Assembly: GCF_920984675.1 (NCBI RefSeq)
Contig: NZ_CAKLBV010000039.1
Coordinates: forward strand, 1-44,863
From: Methylobacterium sp. Leaf118
GTDB lineage: Bacteria; Pseudomonadota; Alphaproteobacteria; Rhizobiales; Beijerinckiaceae
DNA length: 44,863 bases
Reading direction: 5' to 3'
Each line of letters starts with the position of its first letter. The stretch's first letter is position 1. The position numbers were made by a program, and so were the translations under genes. The notes under the pieces are model-generated. The model was not told the origin of the DNA, searched no databases, and saw only the letters and a program-made list of their open reading frames with translations. This document shows, piece after piece, positions 1-7,890 of the stretch.

Positions 1-184
1 GGCCGCCCTCGGCCTGCCGCCCCTCGGCCTCGCCCTCGGTCTCGTCCTGGCGCCTGCCGCCGCCTTCGGCCTCGCGGCTCTGGCCCGGCGCCGGATCGGC
101 GGCCAAACCGGCGACGTGGTCGGCGCCTGCCAGCAGGTGGGCGAGATCGCGGTGCTGCTCGCGCTGGTGGCGGCGACGGCGTAG
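1..184 (+). CDS. cobS: Adenosylcobinamide-GDP ribazoletransferase, C-terminal end
   Basis: Only the last 60 codons are inside the window, read in the frame that starts at base 2 and ends at TAG 182-184. The visible peptide is a hydrophobic stretch, then an ARRRIGGQTGDVVGA segment followed by QQVGEIAVLLALV. The GGQTGD signature near the C-terminus and the closing membrane helix are typical of CobS, the integral membrane enzyme that joins adenosylcobinamide-GDP to alpha-ribazole in the last steps of cobalamin assembly. In many Hyphomicrobiales cobS is followed by a DUF1289 gene and an aspartic protease gene, exactly the order seen here. The 5' part lies outside the window, so length and start cannot be judged. 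Confidence 0.85.
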   Translation, partial: AALGLPPLGLALGLVLAPAAAFGLAALARRRIGGQTGDVVGACQQVGEIAVLLALVAATA

Positions 185-394
185 CGCGCCGGCGCTCACG
201 AGGGATCGATCGCCTCGGGACCGATCGCCTCGGGACCGATGGGCCGGGCTGCCTGCTCGGCCCTCGCCCATCTCCGATCCCGAATGAGTGCCTCGCCCCT
301 CGCGTCACCGCGCGCGAACCTGAACCGCGCGGCGGCTTCCCGCACCGGCGAAGCCCTTGATTCACAGACCCGCTCCGCCCCATCTGCACACGCC

Positions 395-607
395 ATGACC
401 GCCGCACTTCCCCCCAAACCCTCCTCGCCCTGCACCAAGGTCTGCGTGCTCGATGCCGTGCGCGGCCTGTGCGAGGGCTGCGGGCGCACCCGCAACGAGA
501 TCGCGCTCTGGGGCTCGCTCACCGAGACGCAGCGGCGCGCCGTCATGGCGGATCTGCCCGCGCGGCTGGCGCGGGCCTATCCCGGGCGGGGGGCGCTCGT
601 GCGATGA
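395..607 (+). CDS. DUF1289 small cysteine-motif protein
   Basis: A 70-residue protein starting at ATG 395. It carries a CTKVC pair and a CEGCG pair about ten residues apart, then an alpha-helical tail with RNEIALWGSLTETQR. This is the DUF1289 pattern: two CxxxC/CxxC-type pairs suggesting a small metal site or redox centre, in a protein usually 60-80 residues long. The biochemical function of the family is unknown to me. Its stop overlaps the start of the next gene as ATGA (604-607), so the two are probably translationally coupled. A longer in-frame upstream start at 239 would add 52 residues without family similarity, so I reject it. Confidence 0.85.
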   Translation: MTAALPPKPSSPCTKVCVLDAVRGLCEGCGRTRNEIALWGSLTETQRRAVMADLPARLARAYPGRGALVR

Positions 608-1296
608 GGTGGGTCGGGCTCGCGATCCTCGGAATCGGCCTCGTCGTCCTGATCGCCAACCACGACGGCGGGCCCGTGATGGGGCTCGACCAGGACCAGC
701 TCGCCGGGCTGGTCTCGCTCTCGGCGATCCTGCTGCTCATCGTCGCCGGGCGCTGGCGCCACGCCCTTGCCATGCCGGGCGACGCTGTCCGGGCGGCCCT
801 GATCTGGCTCGGCCTCGGCGCGCTCGCGGTCGGCGCCTATGCCTATCGCGAGCAGGCGCAGCAGGTCGGGGCGGGGCTTTTCGGCGCGCTGCGCCCCGGC
901 ACCGCCGTGGTGGGGCCCGGCGGCGAGGTGACGATCACCCGCCGGTCCGACGGCGATTTCTCGGTCCTGGCGGAGGTGAACGGGGGGCCTGAGCAGCGTT
1001 TCGCCTTCGACACGGGGGCGAGCCGGGTGGTGCTCACCGCCGAGAGCGCCGCCGCCCTGGGCATCCGCCCGGACGAGAACGCGTTCAATCTCCGGGTCTC
1101 GACCGCCAACGGCACGGCGCTCACGGCGCCGATCCGGCTCGATTCGGTCCGGGTCGGGCCGATCACCGAGCGCGGGGTCGACGCGGTGGTGAGCCGGCCC
1201 GGCGCGCTCCGGGTCAACCTGCTCGGCCAGAGTTTCCTGAACCGGCTGCCCTCCTACGAGGTGCGCGGCGACCGGCTGATCCTCAGGAGCCGCTGA
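604..1296 (+). CDS. Membrane-anchored retropepsin-like aspartic protease (TIGR02281 type)
   Basis: A 230-residue protein beginning with a membrane segment (residues about 3-19), followed by two further hydrophobic stretches up to about residue 80 and then a soluble domain. The domain contains FAFDTGASRVVLT, the D-T/S-G active-site triad of clan AA aspartic proteases, and a later hydrophobic NLLGQSFLNRL segment typical of the retropepsin fold. Proteins of this type act as a dimer, because each chain supplies only one DTG. It is coupled to the DUF1289 gene by a 4-base overlap. Substrate unknown. The stop lies 14 bases inside the convergent gene downstream. Confidence 0.85.
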   Translation: MRWVGLAILGIGLVVLIANHDGGPVMGLDQDQLAGLVSLSAILLLIVAGRWRHALAMPGDAVRAALIWLGLGALAVGAYAYREQAQQVGAGLFGALRPGTAVVGPGGEVTITRRSDGDFSVLAEVNGGPEQRFAFDTGASRVVLTAESAAALGIRPDENAFNLRVSTANGTALTAPIRLDSVRVGPITERGVDAVVSRPGALRVNLLGQSFLNRLPSYEVRGDRLILRSR

Positions 1297-2077
1297 CGGA
1301 CTCCGCCTCGGACCGGGCGGCGGCCGCCATGGCGACGAGGGCCTTGCGCAGGGCGCCCATGTCGCGCACCGGCTCCGGATAGGGCACCCGCGCGGTCCGC
1401 TCGCCGGCCATCAGGTCGAGCCCCTCCGGATCGAGTCCGGTCAGGCGCCAGCCGGTGCCCGCCTCGCCGACGGAGGCCGCGTAGAGGGCGAGCGCGTCGA
1501 GATGATCCTCGTTCATGTGGTCGACCGCGCCCCGCTCCCCCGCCGCCACGGCCTCCGCCCCGGTCAGGTCGAGGAGAAGTTCCGCGCGCGTCAGGGTCGC
1601 GGCCTTGGCAAAGCCGCCATTGAGATGGCCCGCCGTGGGGTCGAGGGCGAAGAAGCCGAAATCCGGGAAATCCGCGTAGAGCTTGGCCTTCGGATGGCGC
1701 GCCAGGAAGCGCTCCCGCAGCCGCGGCGTGTCCGAGCGCGCGGCGTGGCCGGTCACGGTCAGGCGCGGATGGGCCAGCGGATCGCCCTTGCCGCCGACGG
1801 AGAACAGCAGCGAGCAGCGCGGGTCCCGGTCGAGGTTGCGCGTATGCGCCGAGAGCCGCGACAGCAGCATCACCGGCGTGCCGTCGTGATCGGTCGCGAT
1901 CGTCACGAGGGAGGCGAACGGGGTGCCGTCGGCGGCGTCGAGGGTGGCGAGCGCCCCCGAGCGGACCCCGCGCAGGAGTTGGCGGGCGAGGCCGATCGCG
2001 TCGAAGGGCGCCTGCGCCGCCGGCAGCGGCTCGGCCGGTCCGCGCCGCTCCGGTGCGGGTGCCTGGTCGTTCCCCAT
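1283..2077 (-). CDS. HugZ-like PNPOx-fold protein with C-terminal DUF2470
   Basis: A 264-residue protein. The N-terminal part (about residues 25-165) has the split-barrel PNPOx fold, with GALATLDAADGTPFASLV and the DRDPRCSLLF strand. The C-terminal part (about 175-260) contains VDHMNEDHLDAL, the DUF2470 signature found in HugZ-type heme-utilisation proteins. Members bind flavin or heme, and several degrade heme; activity here is inferred only from the fold. ATG 2077 is chosen because a clear AAGGAG Shine-Dalgarno lies just upstream; a start ten codons earlier would leave this signal inside the gene. It converges with the aspartic protease gene with a 14-base 3' overlap. Confidence 0.85.
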   Translation of the reverse strand: MGNDQAPAPERRGPAEPLPAAQAPFDAIGLARQLLRGVRSGALATLDAADGTPFASLVTIATDHDGTPVMLLSRLSAHTRNLDRDPRCSLLFSVGGKGDPLAHPRLTVTGHAARSDTPRLRERFLARHPKAKLYADFPDFGFFALDPTAGHLNGGFAKAATLTRAELLLDLTGAEAVAAGERGAVDHMNEDHLDALALYAASVGEAGTGWRLTGLDPEGLDLMAGERTARVPYPEPVRDMGALRKALVAMAAAARSEAESVSGS

Positions 2078-2291
2078 GAAAAGCTCCTTCCCGTTCCCTG
2101 GCGGCAACCATAATCCGACAGGGCGCTCGCGGACGAGGGCGGTGTCACGGAACGGGGCGCGGCGTAGGGTCCGGCCGTCGCGGCCGGTGCCGCGATACGG
2201 CCAAGCTTAGACCCCCGCTCGCTTTTTTCGATTGATGGTCGTAAAGGACGAGACCCTCCGCACGGCCGGTGACGGTCCGAGCGGTGGGTGC

Positions 2292-2311
2292 GGACCGCGC
2301 CGCCGCGGTCC
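2292..2311 (+). other. Hairpin in the chvI leader
   Basis: A perfect 8-bp stem (GGACCGCG / CGCGGTCC) with a 4-base loop, ending 42 bases before the chvI ATG and ahead of its AGGAAG ribosome site (2343-2348). It could be a leader structure or simply a GC-rich chance palindrome. No T-run follows, so it is not an intrinsic terminator. Confidence 0.3.
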
Positions 2312-2353
2312 CGCCGTGGGACGCGCGCCGCACCGTCAAGTCAGGAAGCCTGC

Positions 2354-3067
2354 ATGCCGACCATCGCCCTCGTCGACGACGACCGCAACATCCTGACCTC
2401 CGTCTCGATCGCGCTGGAGACCGAGGGCTACCGCATCCAGACCTACACCGACGGGGCCTCGGCGCTCGACGGTCTGCGCCACTCGCCGCCCGATCTCGCC
2501 ATCTTCGACATCAAGATGCCGCGCATGGACGGGATGGAGCTTCTCCGACGCCTGCGGCAGAAATCGGACCTTCCGGTGATTTTTCTCACCTCGAAGGACG
2601 AGGAGATCGACGAATTGTTCGGCCTCAAGATGGGCGCGGACGATTTCATCCATAAGCCGTTCTCGCAGCGTCTCCTGGTCGAGCGGGTCAAGGCGGTGCT
2701 GCGCCGCTTCGCCCCGAAGGACGCCACCCCGGGCGCCGCCGCCCGCGAGGCCGACGCCGCCGCCCGCTCCCTGGAGCGCGGCCTGCTCATGATGGACCCC
2801 GAGCGCCACACCTGCACCTGGAAGGGCGAGCCGGTGACGCTGACCGTCACCGAGTTCCTGATCCTCCAGGCGCTGGCCCAGCGCCCCGGTGTCGTGAAGA
2901 GCCGCAACGCCCTGATGGATGCGGCCTACGACGATCAGGTCTATGTCGACGACCGCACCATCGACAGCCACATCAAGCGCCTGCGCAAGAAGTTCAAAGT
3001 GACCGACCAGAGCTTCGACATGATCGAGACGCTGTACGGCGTCGGCTACCGCTTCAAGGAGGGCTGA
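2354..3067 (+). CDS. chvI: Response regulator ChvI (OmpR family)
   Basis: A 237-residue OmpR-type regulator. The receiver domain (1-120) has the acidic pair at D8-D9, phospho-acceptor D52 in [10 protein letters not shown], the T/S switch in FLTSKDEE and K101 in HKPFS. A winged-helix DNA-binding domain fills residues about 140-237 and ends in [10 protein letters not shown]. The high similarity to ChvI/ExoI proteins and the following chvG identify it. In rhizobia and Agrobacterium ChvI with ChvG controls acid response, envelope and exopolysaccharide genes. ATG 2354 has an AGGAAG site five bases upstream; the longer frame from 2288 is not family-like. It heads the chvI-chvG-hprK run. Confidence 0.95.
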   Translation: MPTIALVDDDRNILTSVSIALETEGYRIQTYTDGASALDGLRHSPPDLAIFDIKMPRMDGMELLRRLRQKSDLPVIFLTSKDEEIDELFGLKMGADDFIHKPFSQRLLVERVKAVLRRFAPKDATPGAAAREADAAARSLERGLLMMDPERHTCTWKGEPVTLTVTEFLILQALAQRPGVVKSRNALMDAAYDDQVYVDDRTIDSHIKRLRKKFKVTDQSFDMIETLYGVGYRFKEG

Positions 3068-3095
3068 GAGCCCGCTGCCAGACACGCCCCGCGCG

Positions 3096-4955
3096 ATGCT
3101 CGCCCCCCTGTTCCGAGACTCCGACCCCGAGGGAAATCCCAAGGGGAAGGGTCGCCGCCGCGCCCTCGTGCGCCTGCTCGATTCCGTTGCCCGCCCGCCC
3201 CTGACTTGGCCCCGCGACCTCTGGAACGCGGTGGGCCAACGCGCCTCCTCCAGCCTGACGCGCCGCATCGTGGTGCTCAACCTCGTCGGGCTGATCGTCC
3301 TGCTGTTCGGCTTCCTCTACCTGAACCAGTTCCGCCAGGGCCTGATCCAGTCCCGGGTACAGAGCCTGCTGATCCAGGGCGACATCATCGCGGGCGCCAT
3401 CGCGGCCCAGGCCTCCGTCGACACCGACACGATCCGGGTCGATCCCGACAAGCTGCTCCAGCAGCAGGCCGGCGAGGGCAGGGACATCGACGACGACCCG
3501 TCTTCGCTCGCCTTCTCACTCAACCCGGAGAAGGTCGCCCCCCTTCTGCGCCGCCTCGTGACGCCGACCGGCAACCGCGCCCGGGTCTATGACCGCGAGG
3601 GCAGCCTCCTGTTCGACACCCGCTCCCTCTACGCCCGCGGCGATCTCGGCCGCGGCGAGGCGAGCGCCACGCGGCCGCCGAAGCCCAACGTGGTGGAGCG
3701 GATCTGGGACTTCATCGGCACCCGCATCCTCGGCCTCGTCGTCAGCGAGCGCTCGAGCCAGGAGGAGGCCGGCCCGCAGGACGGGCGTGCCTTCCGCGAG
3801 GTCCAGGCGGCGCTCACCGGCGCCCGGGGCACCATCGCCCGGCGCAACGAGCGCGGCGAGACCATCGTCTCGGTGGCGGTGCCGATCCAGCGGGCGGGCT
3901 CGGTGCGCGGCGTCCTGATGGTCTCGACGCAGGGCGGCGACATCGACCGTGTCATCGCCTCCGAGCGCTTCGGCCTGCTCCAAGTGTTCCTCGTCGCGGC
4001 GGCCGTGATGCTGGTTCTGTCGATCCTGCTCGCGGGGGCCATCGCCGGCCCGGTGCGGCGGCTCGCGGACGCCGCCGAGCGGGTCCGCATGGGCATCAAG
4101 TCGCGCCAGGAGATCCCGGACTTCACCGGGCGCACCGACGAGATCGGCCATCTCTCCGGGGCGCTGCGCGACATGACGCAGGCGCTCTACCGGCGCCTCG
4201 ACGCCATCGAGAGCTTCGCGGCCGATGTCAGCCACGAACTGAAGAACCCGCTGACGAGCCTGCGCAGCGCGGTCGAGACCCTGCCGCTCGCCAAGACCGA
4301 CGAATCGCGCGGCCGGCTGATGCAGATCATCCAGCACGACGTGAAGCGTCTCGACCGGCTGATCTCCGACATCTCCGACGCCTCCCGCCTCGACGCGGAA
4401 CTCGCCCGGGCGGAGGCGCGGCGGATCGACCTCGGCAAGCTGCTCACCACCGTGACCTCGGTCGCCAACGAGCGGCGGCGCGCCAACGCGGCGATCATCC
4501 AGTTCGATGTCGAGCGCCCGCCGGGGGACGTCGATGACCCGTTCCGCATCGTCGGCCACGACAGCCGGCTGGGGCAGGTCGTCAACAACCTGCTCGACAA
4601 CGCCCGCTCGTTCTCGCCGCCGGGGGCCAAGGTCCGGGTGGCCCTGCGCCGCCTGAAGGGCGAGGTCGAGTTCGTCGTCGAGGACGAGGGGCCCGGCATC
4701 CCCGAGCATGCCCTGGAGCGCATCTTCGAGCGCTTCTACACCGACCGTCCGGAGCAGGGCTTCGGCCAGAATTCCGGGCTCGGCCTGTCGATCTCGCGCC
4801 AGATCATCCAGGCCCATCGCGGCACGATCCAGGCCGAGAACCGACCCGGCCCGGCCGACGAGGAGGGGCATCCCACCGTGCGCGGCGCCCGCTTCGTCGT
4901 GCGCCTGCCGGCCGCGCCCCGGGCCGACCGCTACGGGGCCGACCGGTCCGCATGA
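3096..4955 (+). CDS. chvG: Sensor histidine kinase ChvG
   Basis: A 619-residue membrane kinase. Transmembrane helices at about 58-78 and 296-317 bracket a periplasmic sensor domain (about 80-295). HAMP follows (about 318-372), then the phospho-acceptor helix with H380 in DVSHELKNPLTSL, and an ATPase domain with N box NNLLDNARSFSP, G1 DEGPGIP and G2 GLGLSIS. Architecture and length fit ChvG/ExoS, which autophosphorylates and passes phosphate to ChvI. In rhizobia a periplasmic repressor, ExoR, inhibits it; no exoR is visible here. Its stop overlaps the hprK start as ATGA (4952-4955). Confidence 0.95.
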   Translation: MLAPLFRDSDPEGNPKGKGRRRALVRLLDSVARPPLTWPRDLWNAVGQRASSSLTRRIVVLNLVGLIVLLFGFLYLNQFRQGLIQSRVQSLLIQGDIIAGAIAAQASVDTDTIRVDPDKLLQQQAGEGRDIDDDPSSLAFSLNPEKVAPLLRRLVTPTGNRARVYDREGSLLFDTRSLYARGDLGRGEASATRPPKPNVVERIWDFIGTRILGLVVSERSSQEEAGPQDGRAFREVQAALTGARGTIARRNERGETIVSVAVPIQRAGSVRGVLMVSTQGGDIDRVIASERFGLLQVFLVAAAVMLVLSILLAGAIAGPVRRLADAAERVRMGIKSRQEIPDFTGRTDEIGHLSGALRDMTQALYRRLDAIESFAADVSHELKNPLTSLRSAVETLPLAKTDESRGRLMQIIQHDVKRLDRLISDISDASRLDAELARAEARRIDLGKLLTTVTSVANERRRANAAIIQFDVERPPGDVDDPFRIVGHDSRLGQVVNNLLDNARSFSPPGAKVRVALRRLKGEVEFVVEDEGPGIPEHALERIFERFYTDRPEQGFGQNSGLGLSISRQIIQAHRGTIQAENRPGPADEEGHPTVRGARFVVRLPAAPRADRYGADRSA

Positions 4956-5482
4956 GCGGCGGCGGCCCCGAAGGCGAGGCCGCCGCGCCGGCCGGGCCGG
5001 ACCAGACCGTCCACGCGAGCTGCGTCCTCCTCGGCGAAGCGGGGGTGCTGATCCGCGGGGCATCGGGCGCCGGCAAATCGGCGCTCTGCCTCGCCCTTCT
5101 CGAGCGGGCCGGGGGCGAGGGGCGCCACGCCCGCCTCGTCGGAGACGACCGGATCCGGCTGGAGGCCCGGCACGGGCGGCTCCTGGCCCGGCCCCATCCC
5201 GCCCTTGCCGGGCTGATTGAGATCCGCGGCCACGGCATCCGGCGGCTCGCGGCGCACGCGCCCGCCGCGGTGGTGCGCCTCGTCGTCGATCTCGTGGACA
5301 CGGCCGAGCGGCTGCCCGGGCCCGCCCCCGCGACCGTTCGGCTCCTCGGGGTGAGCCTGCCCCGACTCGCCCTTGAACCGCGCCAGCCGCGGGAATACCT
5401 GATTCGCGAGGCGCTGGAGGCTGGCGTGGCCGCACGGACGCACCCCGCCGCTCTCGTGCCCGGCCACGGCCGCGACCCGTAG
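4952..5482 (+). CDS. hprK: HPr kinase/phosphorylase, short alphaproteobacterial form
   Basis: A 176-residue protein that keeps only the kinase core of HprK. Walker A GASGAGKS is at 36-43, followed by the VGDDRI acidic loop and the IEIRGHGI segment. The N-terminal regulatory domain of the roughly 310-residue Firmicutes enzyme is absent, as is normal for Alphaproteobacteria. The enzyme phosphorylates a regulatory serine of HPr using ATP and can reverse the reaction. It is translationally coupled to chvG and followed by genes for EIIA and HPr, its substrate, which supports the call. The arrangement links envelope sensing to the regulatory PTS. Confidence 0.93.
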   Translation: MSGGGPEGEAAAPAGPDQTVHASCVLLGEAGVLIRGASGAGKSALCLALLERAGGEGRHARLVGDDRIRLEARHGRLLARPHPALAGLIEIRGHGIRRLAAHAPAAVVRLVVDLVDTAERLPGPAPATVRLLGVSLPRLALEPRQPREYLIREALEAGVAARTHPAALVPGHGRDP

Positions 5483-5607
5483 CGCGACCGTTGCCTCCAT
5501 GTCATGGTGAGGGCGTCGCGTTGAGCAAAACGCCGCGTTCGGGTTGCGCTTCACTTTGCGCTGCACAAGATGGCGACTCCGCTCACAGGGCGTCGGAACA
5601 CGCTTCG

Positions 5608-6009
5608 ATGATTGGAATGGTGCTCGTCACCCACGGCCTGTTGGCGACCGAGTTCAAGGCCGCGCTGGAGCATGTCGTCGGCCCCCAGAAGCAGATCGAG
5701 ACGATCACGATCGGCCCTGAGGACGACATGGAGCTGCGCCGCAGCGACATCATGGCCGCGGTCTGCCGGGTGAATTCCGGCCGGGGCGTCGTCGTGCTCA
5801 CCGACATGTTCGGCGGCACGCCTTCCAACCTTGCCCTCTCCTGTATGAACGGCGGCCAGGTCGAGGTGGTCGCCGGGATCAACCTGCCGATGCTGATCAA
5901 GCTCGCCAGCGTCCGCGACGCCGAGAGTCTCGGCGACGCGGTGCTCCACGCCCAGGAGGCGGGCCGCAAGTACATTAACGTCGCCTCGCGGGTTCTTGCG
6001 GGCAAGTAG
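5608..6009 (+). CDS. manX: PTS system EIIA component, mannose family (regulatory)
   Basis: A 133-residue protein starting MIGMVLVTHG, in which H9 is the expected phosphorylated histidine of the EIIA-Man fold. LTDMFGGTPSNLAL and VVAGINLPML are further hallmarks of this family. No IIB, IIC or IID transport subunits are nearby, so it probably acts in a phosphorelay that senses carbon or nitrogen state rather than in sugar uptake. ATG 5608 is chosen because the family begins there; the frame stays open upstream to 5491 but without similarity. Its own Shine-Dalgarno is weak. A 125-base gap separates it from hprK. Confidence 0.92.
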   Translation: MIGMVLVTHGLLATEFKAALEHVVGPQKQIETITIGPEDDMELRRSDIMAAVCRVNSGRGVVVLTDMFGGTPSNLALSCMNGGQVEVVAGINLPMLIKLASVRDAESLGDAVLHAQEAGRKYINVASRVLAGK

Positions 6010-6133
6010 CCCGGTTCGCGGCCCGCCGCGCCTTCCCTTCGCCCCGCTGCCGGCTTAACCACATCGTCCCGCATCCGGGCGCGCGGCCTCTCACGGCCCG
6101 GCGACGGCCGAGGCGGCGTGCGCGCGAGGAACG

Positions 6134-6457
6134 ATGAGCGAGAGCTTGGACGACGACGTCGAGCCCGAACCCGACATCCCGGAGGGCGGCCTCTGCCGCA
6201 TCCTGCCGATCGTCAACCGCCGCGGCCTGCACGCCCGCGCCTCGGCCAAGTTCGTGCAGACGGTGGAACGCTTCGCCGCCGCCGTGACGGTGACCCGCGG
6301 CGGCGAGACCGTCGGCGGGCGCTCGATCATGGGCCTGCTGACGCTCGGCGCGGCCAAGGGCACGACGATCGCCGTGGTGGCGGTGGGCGAGGACGCGCCC
6401 GCCGCCCTCGACGCGATCGAGGCTTTGCTCGCCGACCGGTTCGGCGAGGACGAGTAG
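6134..6457 (+). CDS. ptsH: Phosphocarrier protein HPr
   Basis: A 107-residue HPr with a 20-residue acidic N-terminal extension. NRRGLHARASA contains the catalytic histidine (H33, equivalent to His15). GGRSIMGLLTLGA contains S64, equivalent to the Ser46 target of HprK. The protein receives phosphate from EI-Ntr (PtsP, not in this window) and passes it to EIIA. GAGGAA just upstream of ATG 6134 is the ribosome site. It stands 124 bases after manX and converges with the GTPase gene, with 6 bases between the stops. Keeping both His and Ser sites means both types of regulation are possible. Confidence 0.93.
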   Translation: MSESLDDDVEPEPDIPEGGLCRILPIVNRRGLHARASAKFVQTVERFAAAVTVTRGGETVGGRSIMGLLTLGAAKGTTIAVVAVGEDAPAALDAIEALLADRFGEDE

Positions 6458-6463
6458 CCGCCC

Positions 6464-7582
6464 TCAGCCGCCGGGAATCGCCAGCGGGTTGTCGGTCAGC
6501 GCCGCCCGGTCCGGCGTGTCGAGCCCGGGCCGGCCCAGGAAGGCGTCCCAGATCCGGCGCACGAAATCCGGATCGAGGTCGCGCACGATCACCACGAGCC
6601 GCGAGCGCCGGTCGGCGTCGGGCCAGGCCGGCAAGGTGACGGGGGCGTGGACCACGTGCTGCACCCCGTGCACCACGACGGGCCGCTCGGGATCGTCGGC
6701 GAGCGCCACCAGCCCCTTCAGCCGCAGCAGCTTCGGCCCGTGGGCGGATCGGATCAGGTCCAGGAACATCTCGAAGGCGGGGCGCGGCACCGGCACCTCG
6801 CTGGTCAGATGGAAGGCGCGGATCGCGGCGTCGTGCCGGTTCACGTCGTGATGGGGATGGGCGTGACCATGGTGATGGCCGTGATCGGACCCATGGCCAT
6901 GGTTGTGGTCGTGGTCCTCCGCCCCGAGCCAGGCCCGCACGTCCGCTCCCTTGCCGTCGAGGCCGAACAGGCCGCCGAGGAGACGCTCGGCCGGCACGTC
7001 CGGCCCGTGGAGCGCCGCCCCCGGATTGAGGGCGGCGAGGCGCGCCCGCAGCGCCTCCGGCTCGGCCCCCGGCAGGTCCGCCTTGGTCAGCACGAGATGG
7101 TCGGCCACCGCCGCTTGCCGCCGGGCCTCCTCGTGGGCATCCAGGGTGTTCGTCCCGTTGACCGCGTCGACCACCGTGACCACCCCCTGGAGCCGGAAGC
7201 GCATCGACAGGTAGGGATGGGTGAGGAGCGCGTGCAGGATCGGAGCGGGATCGGCGAGCCCGGTGGTCTCGATCACGACCCGGCGGAAAGCGCCGATCCG
7301 GCCGTTGTCGCGGCGGCGCAGCAGGTCCTCCAGGGTGTTGATGAGGTCGCCGCGCACGGTGCAGCACAGGCAGCCTGCCCCGAGCAGGATCATGCCCTCG
7401 TCCACCGTCTCGATCAGCAGGTGGTCGAGCCCGATCTCGCCGAACTCGTTGACGATCACCACGGTGTCGGCCAGGGCCGGGTCCGCGAGCAGCCGGTTGA
7501 GCAAGGTGGTCTTGCCCGCCCCGAGGAAGCCGGTGAGGACGGTGAGCGGGATCGGGTCCGGGCGGCGGGGGGCGGTGGACAT
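6464..7582 (-). CDS. CobW/COG0523-family metal-chaperone GTPase
   Basis: A 372-residue G3E GTPase. Walker A GFLGAGKT lies at 18-25, followed by VNEFGEIG, the metal-binding CLCC motif at 71-74, IETTGLADP and the LTKAD guanine-specificity motif. A histidine-rich loop (about 15 His in 30 residues, near residues 222-251) separates the GTPase part from the CobW C-terminal domain. Members deliver zinc, cobalt or other metals to client enzymes; the His loop is typical of zinc-type members such as ZigA/YeiR. I could not find a Zur-like box upstream. Start: ATG 7582 fits the family; a GTG at 7660 would add 26 residues. Confidence 0.85.
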   Translation of the reverse strand: MSTAPRRPDPIPLTVLTGFLGAGKTTLLNRLLADPALADTVVIVNEFGEIGLDHLLIETVDEGMILLGAGCLCCTVRGDLINTLEDLLRRRDNGRIGAFRRVVIETTGLADPAPILHALLTHPYLSMRFRLQGVVTVVDAVNGTNTLDAHEEARRQAAVADHLVLTKADLPGAEPEALRARLAALNPGAALHGPDVPAERLLGGLFGLDGKGADVRAWLGAEDHDHNHGHGSDHGHHHGHAHPHHDVNRHDAAIRAFHLTSEVPVPRPAFEMFLDLIRSAHGPKLLRLKGLVALADDPERPVVVHGVQHVVHAPVTLPAWPDADRRSRLVVIVRDLDPDFVRRIWDAFLGRPGLDTPDRAALTDNPLAIPGG

Positions 7583-7890
7583 CGGGCGGAACGGCTTCTC
7601 GCGAGGCGGACGATCGAAACCCGGCGCGACGCCCTCGGCCCGCGCCTCCGTCGTGATCACGGATCAGGCCGCAGCTGGGATGGGGCGCCCGTCACTCCCG
7701 GGTCGGGACGAGATGGGGATGGCGCGGACCGGCGCGAAGGGGTCTTCGGCGCGGGCCCCGCAGGCAAGGTCGGCAGCAGCGCCCCGATCCGACCTCGCGC
7801 ATCGCCCCGAAAAGGGGGGCGGCTCGTCGGAAGTCGACGATGCCGCCGATCCGAGGGCCTCGTTCCGGATCCGATCACCAGGACGCTGCG
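7583..7890. other. Intergenic region between the GTPase and carboxypeptidase genes
   Basis: Both flanking genes are on the minus strand, so this region holds the end of the carboxypeptidase transcript and the promoter of the GTPase gene. I see two modest hairpins (7803-7821, six pairs; 7855-7871, six pairs), neither followed by a T-run on the minus strand. I see no convincing promoter, operator or small gene. Confidence 0.4.
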
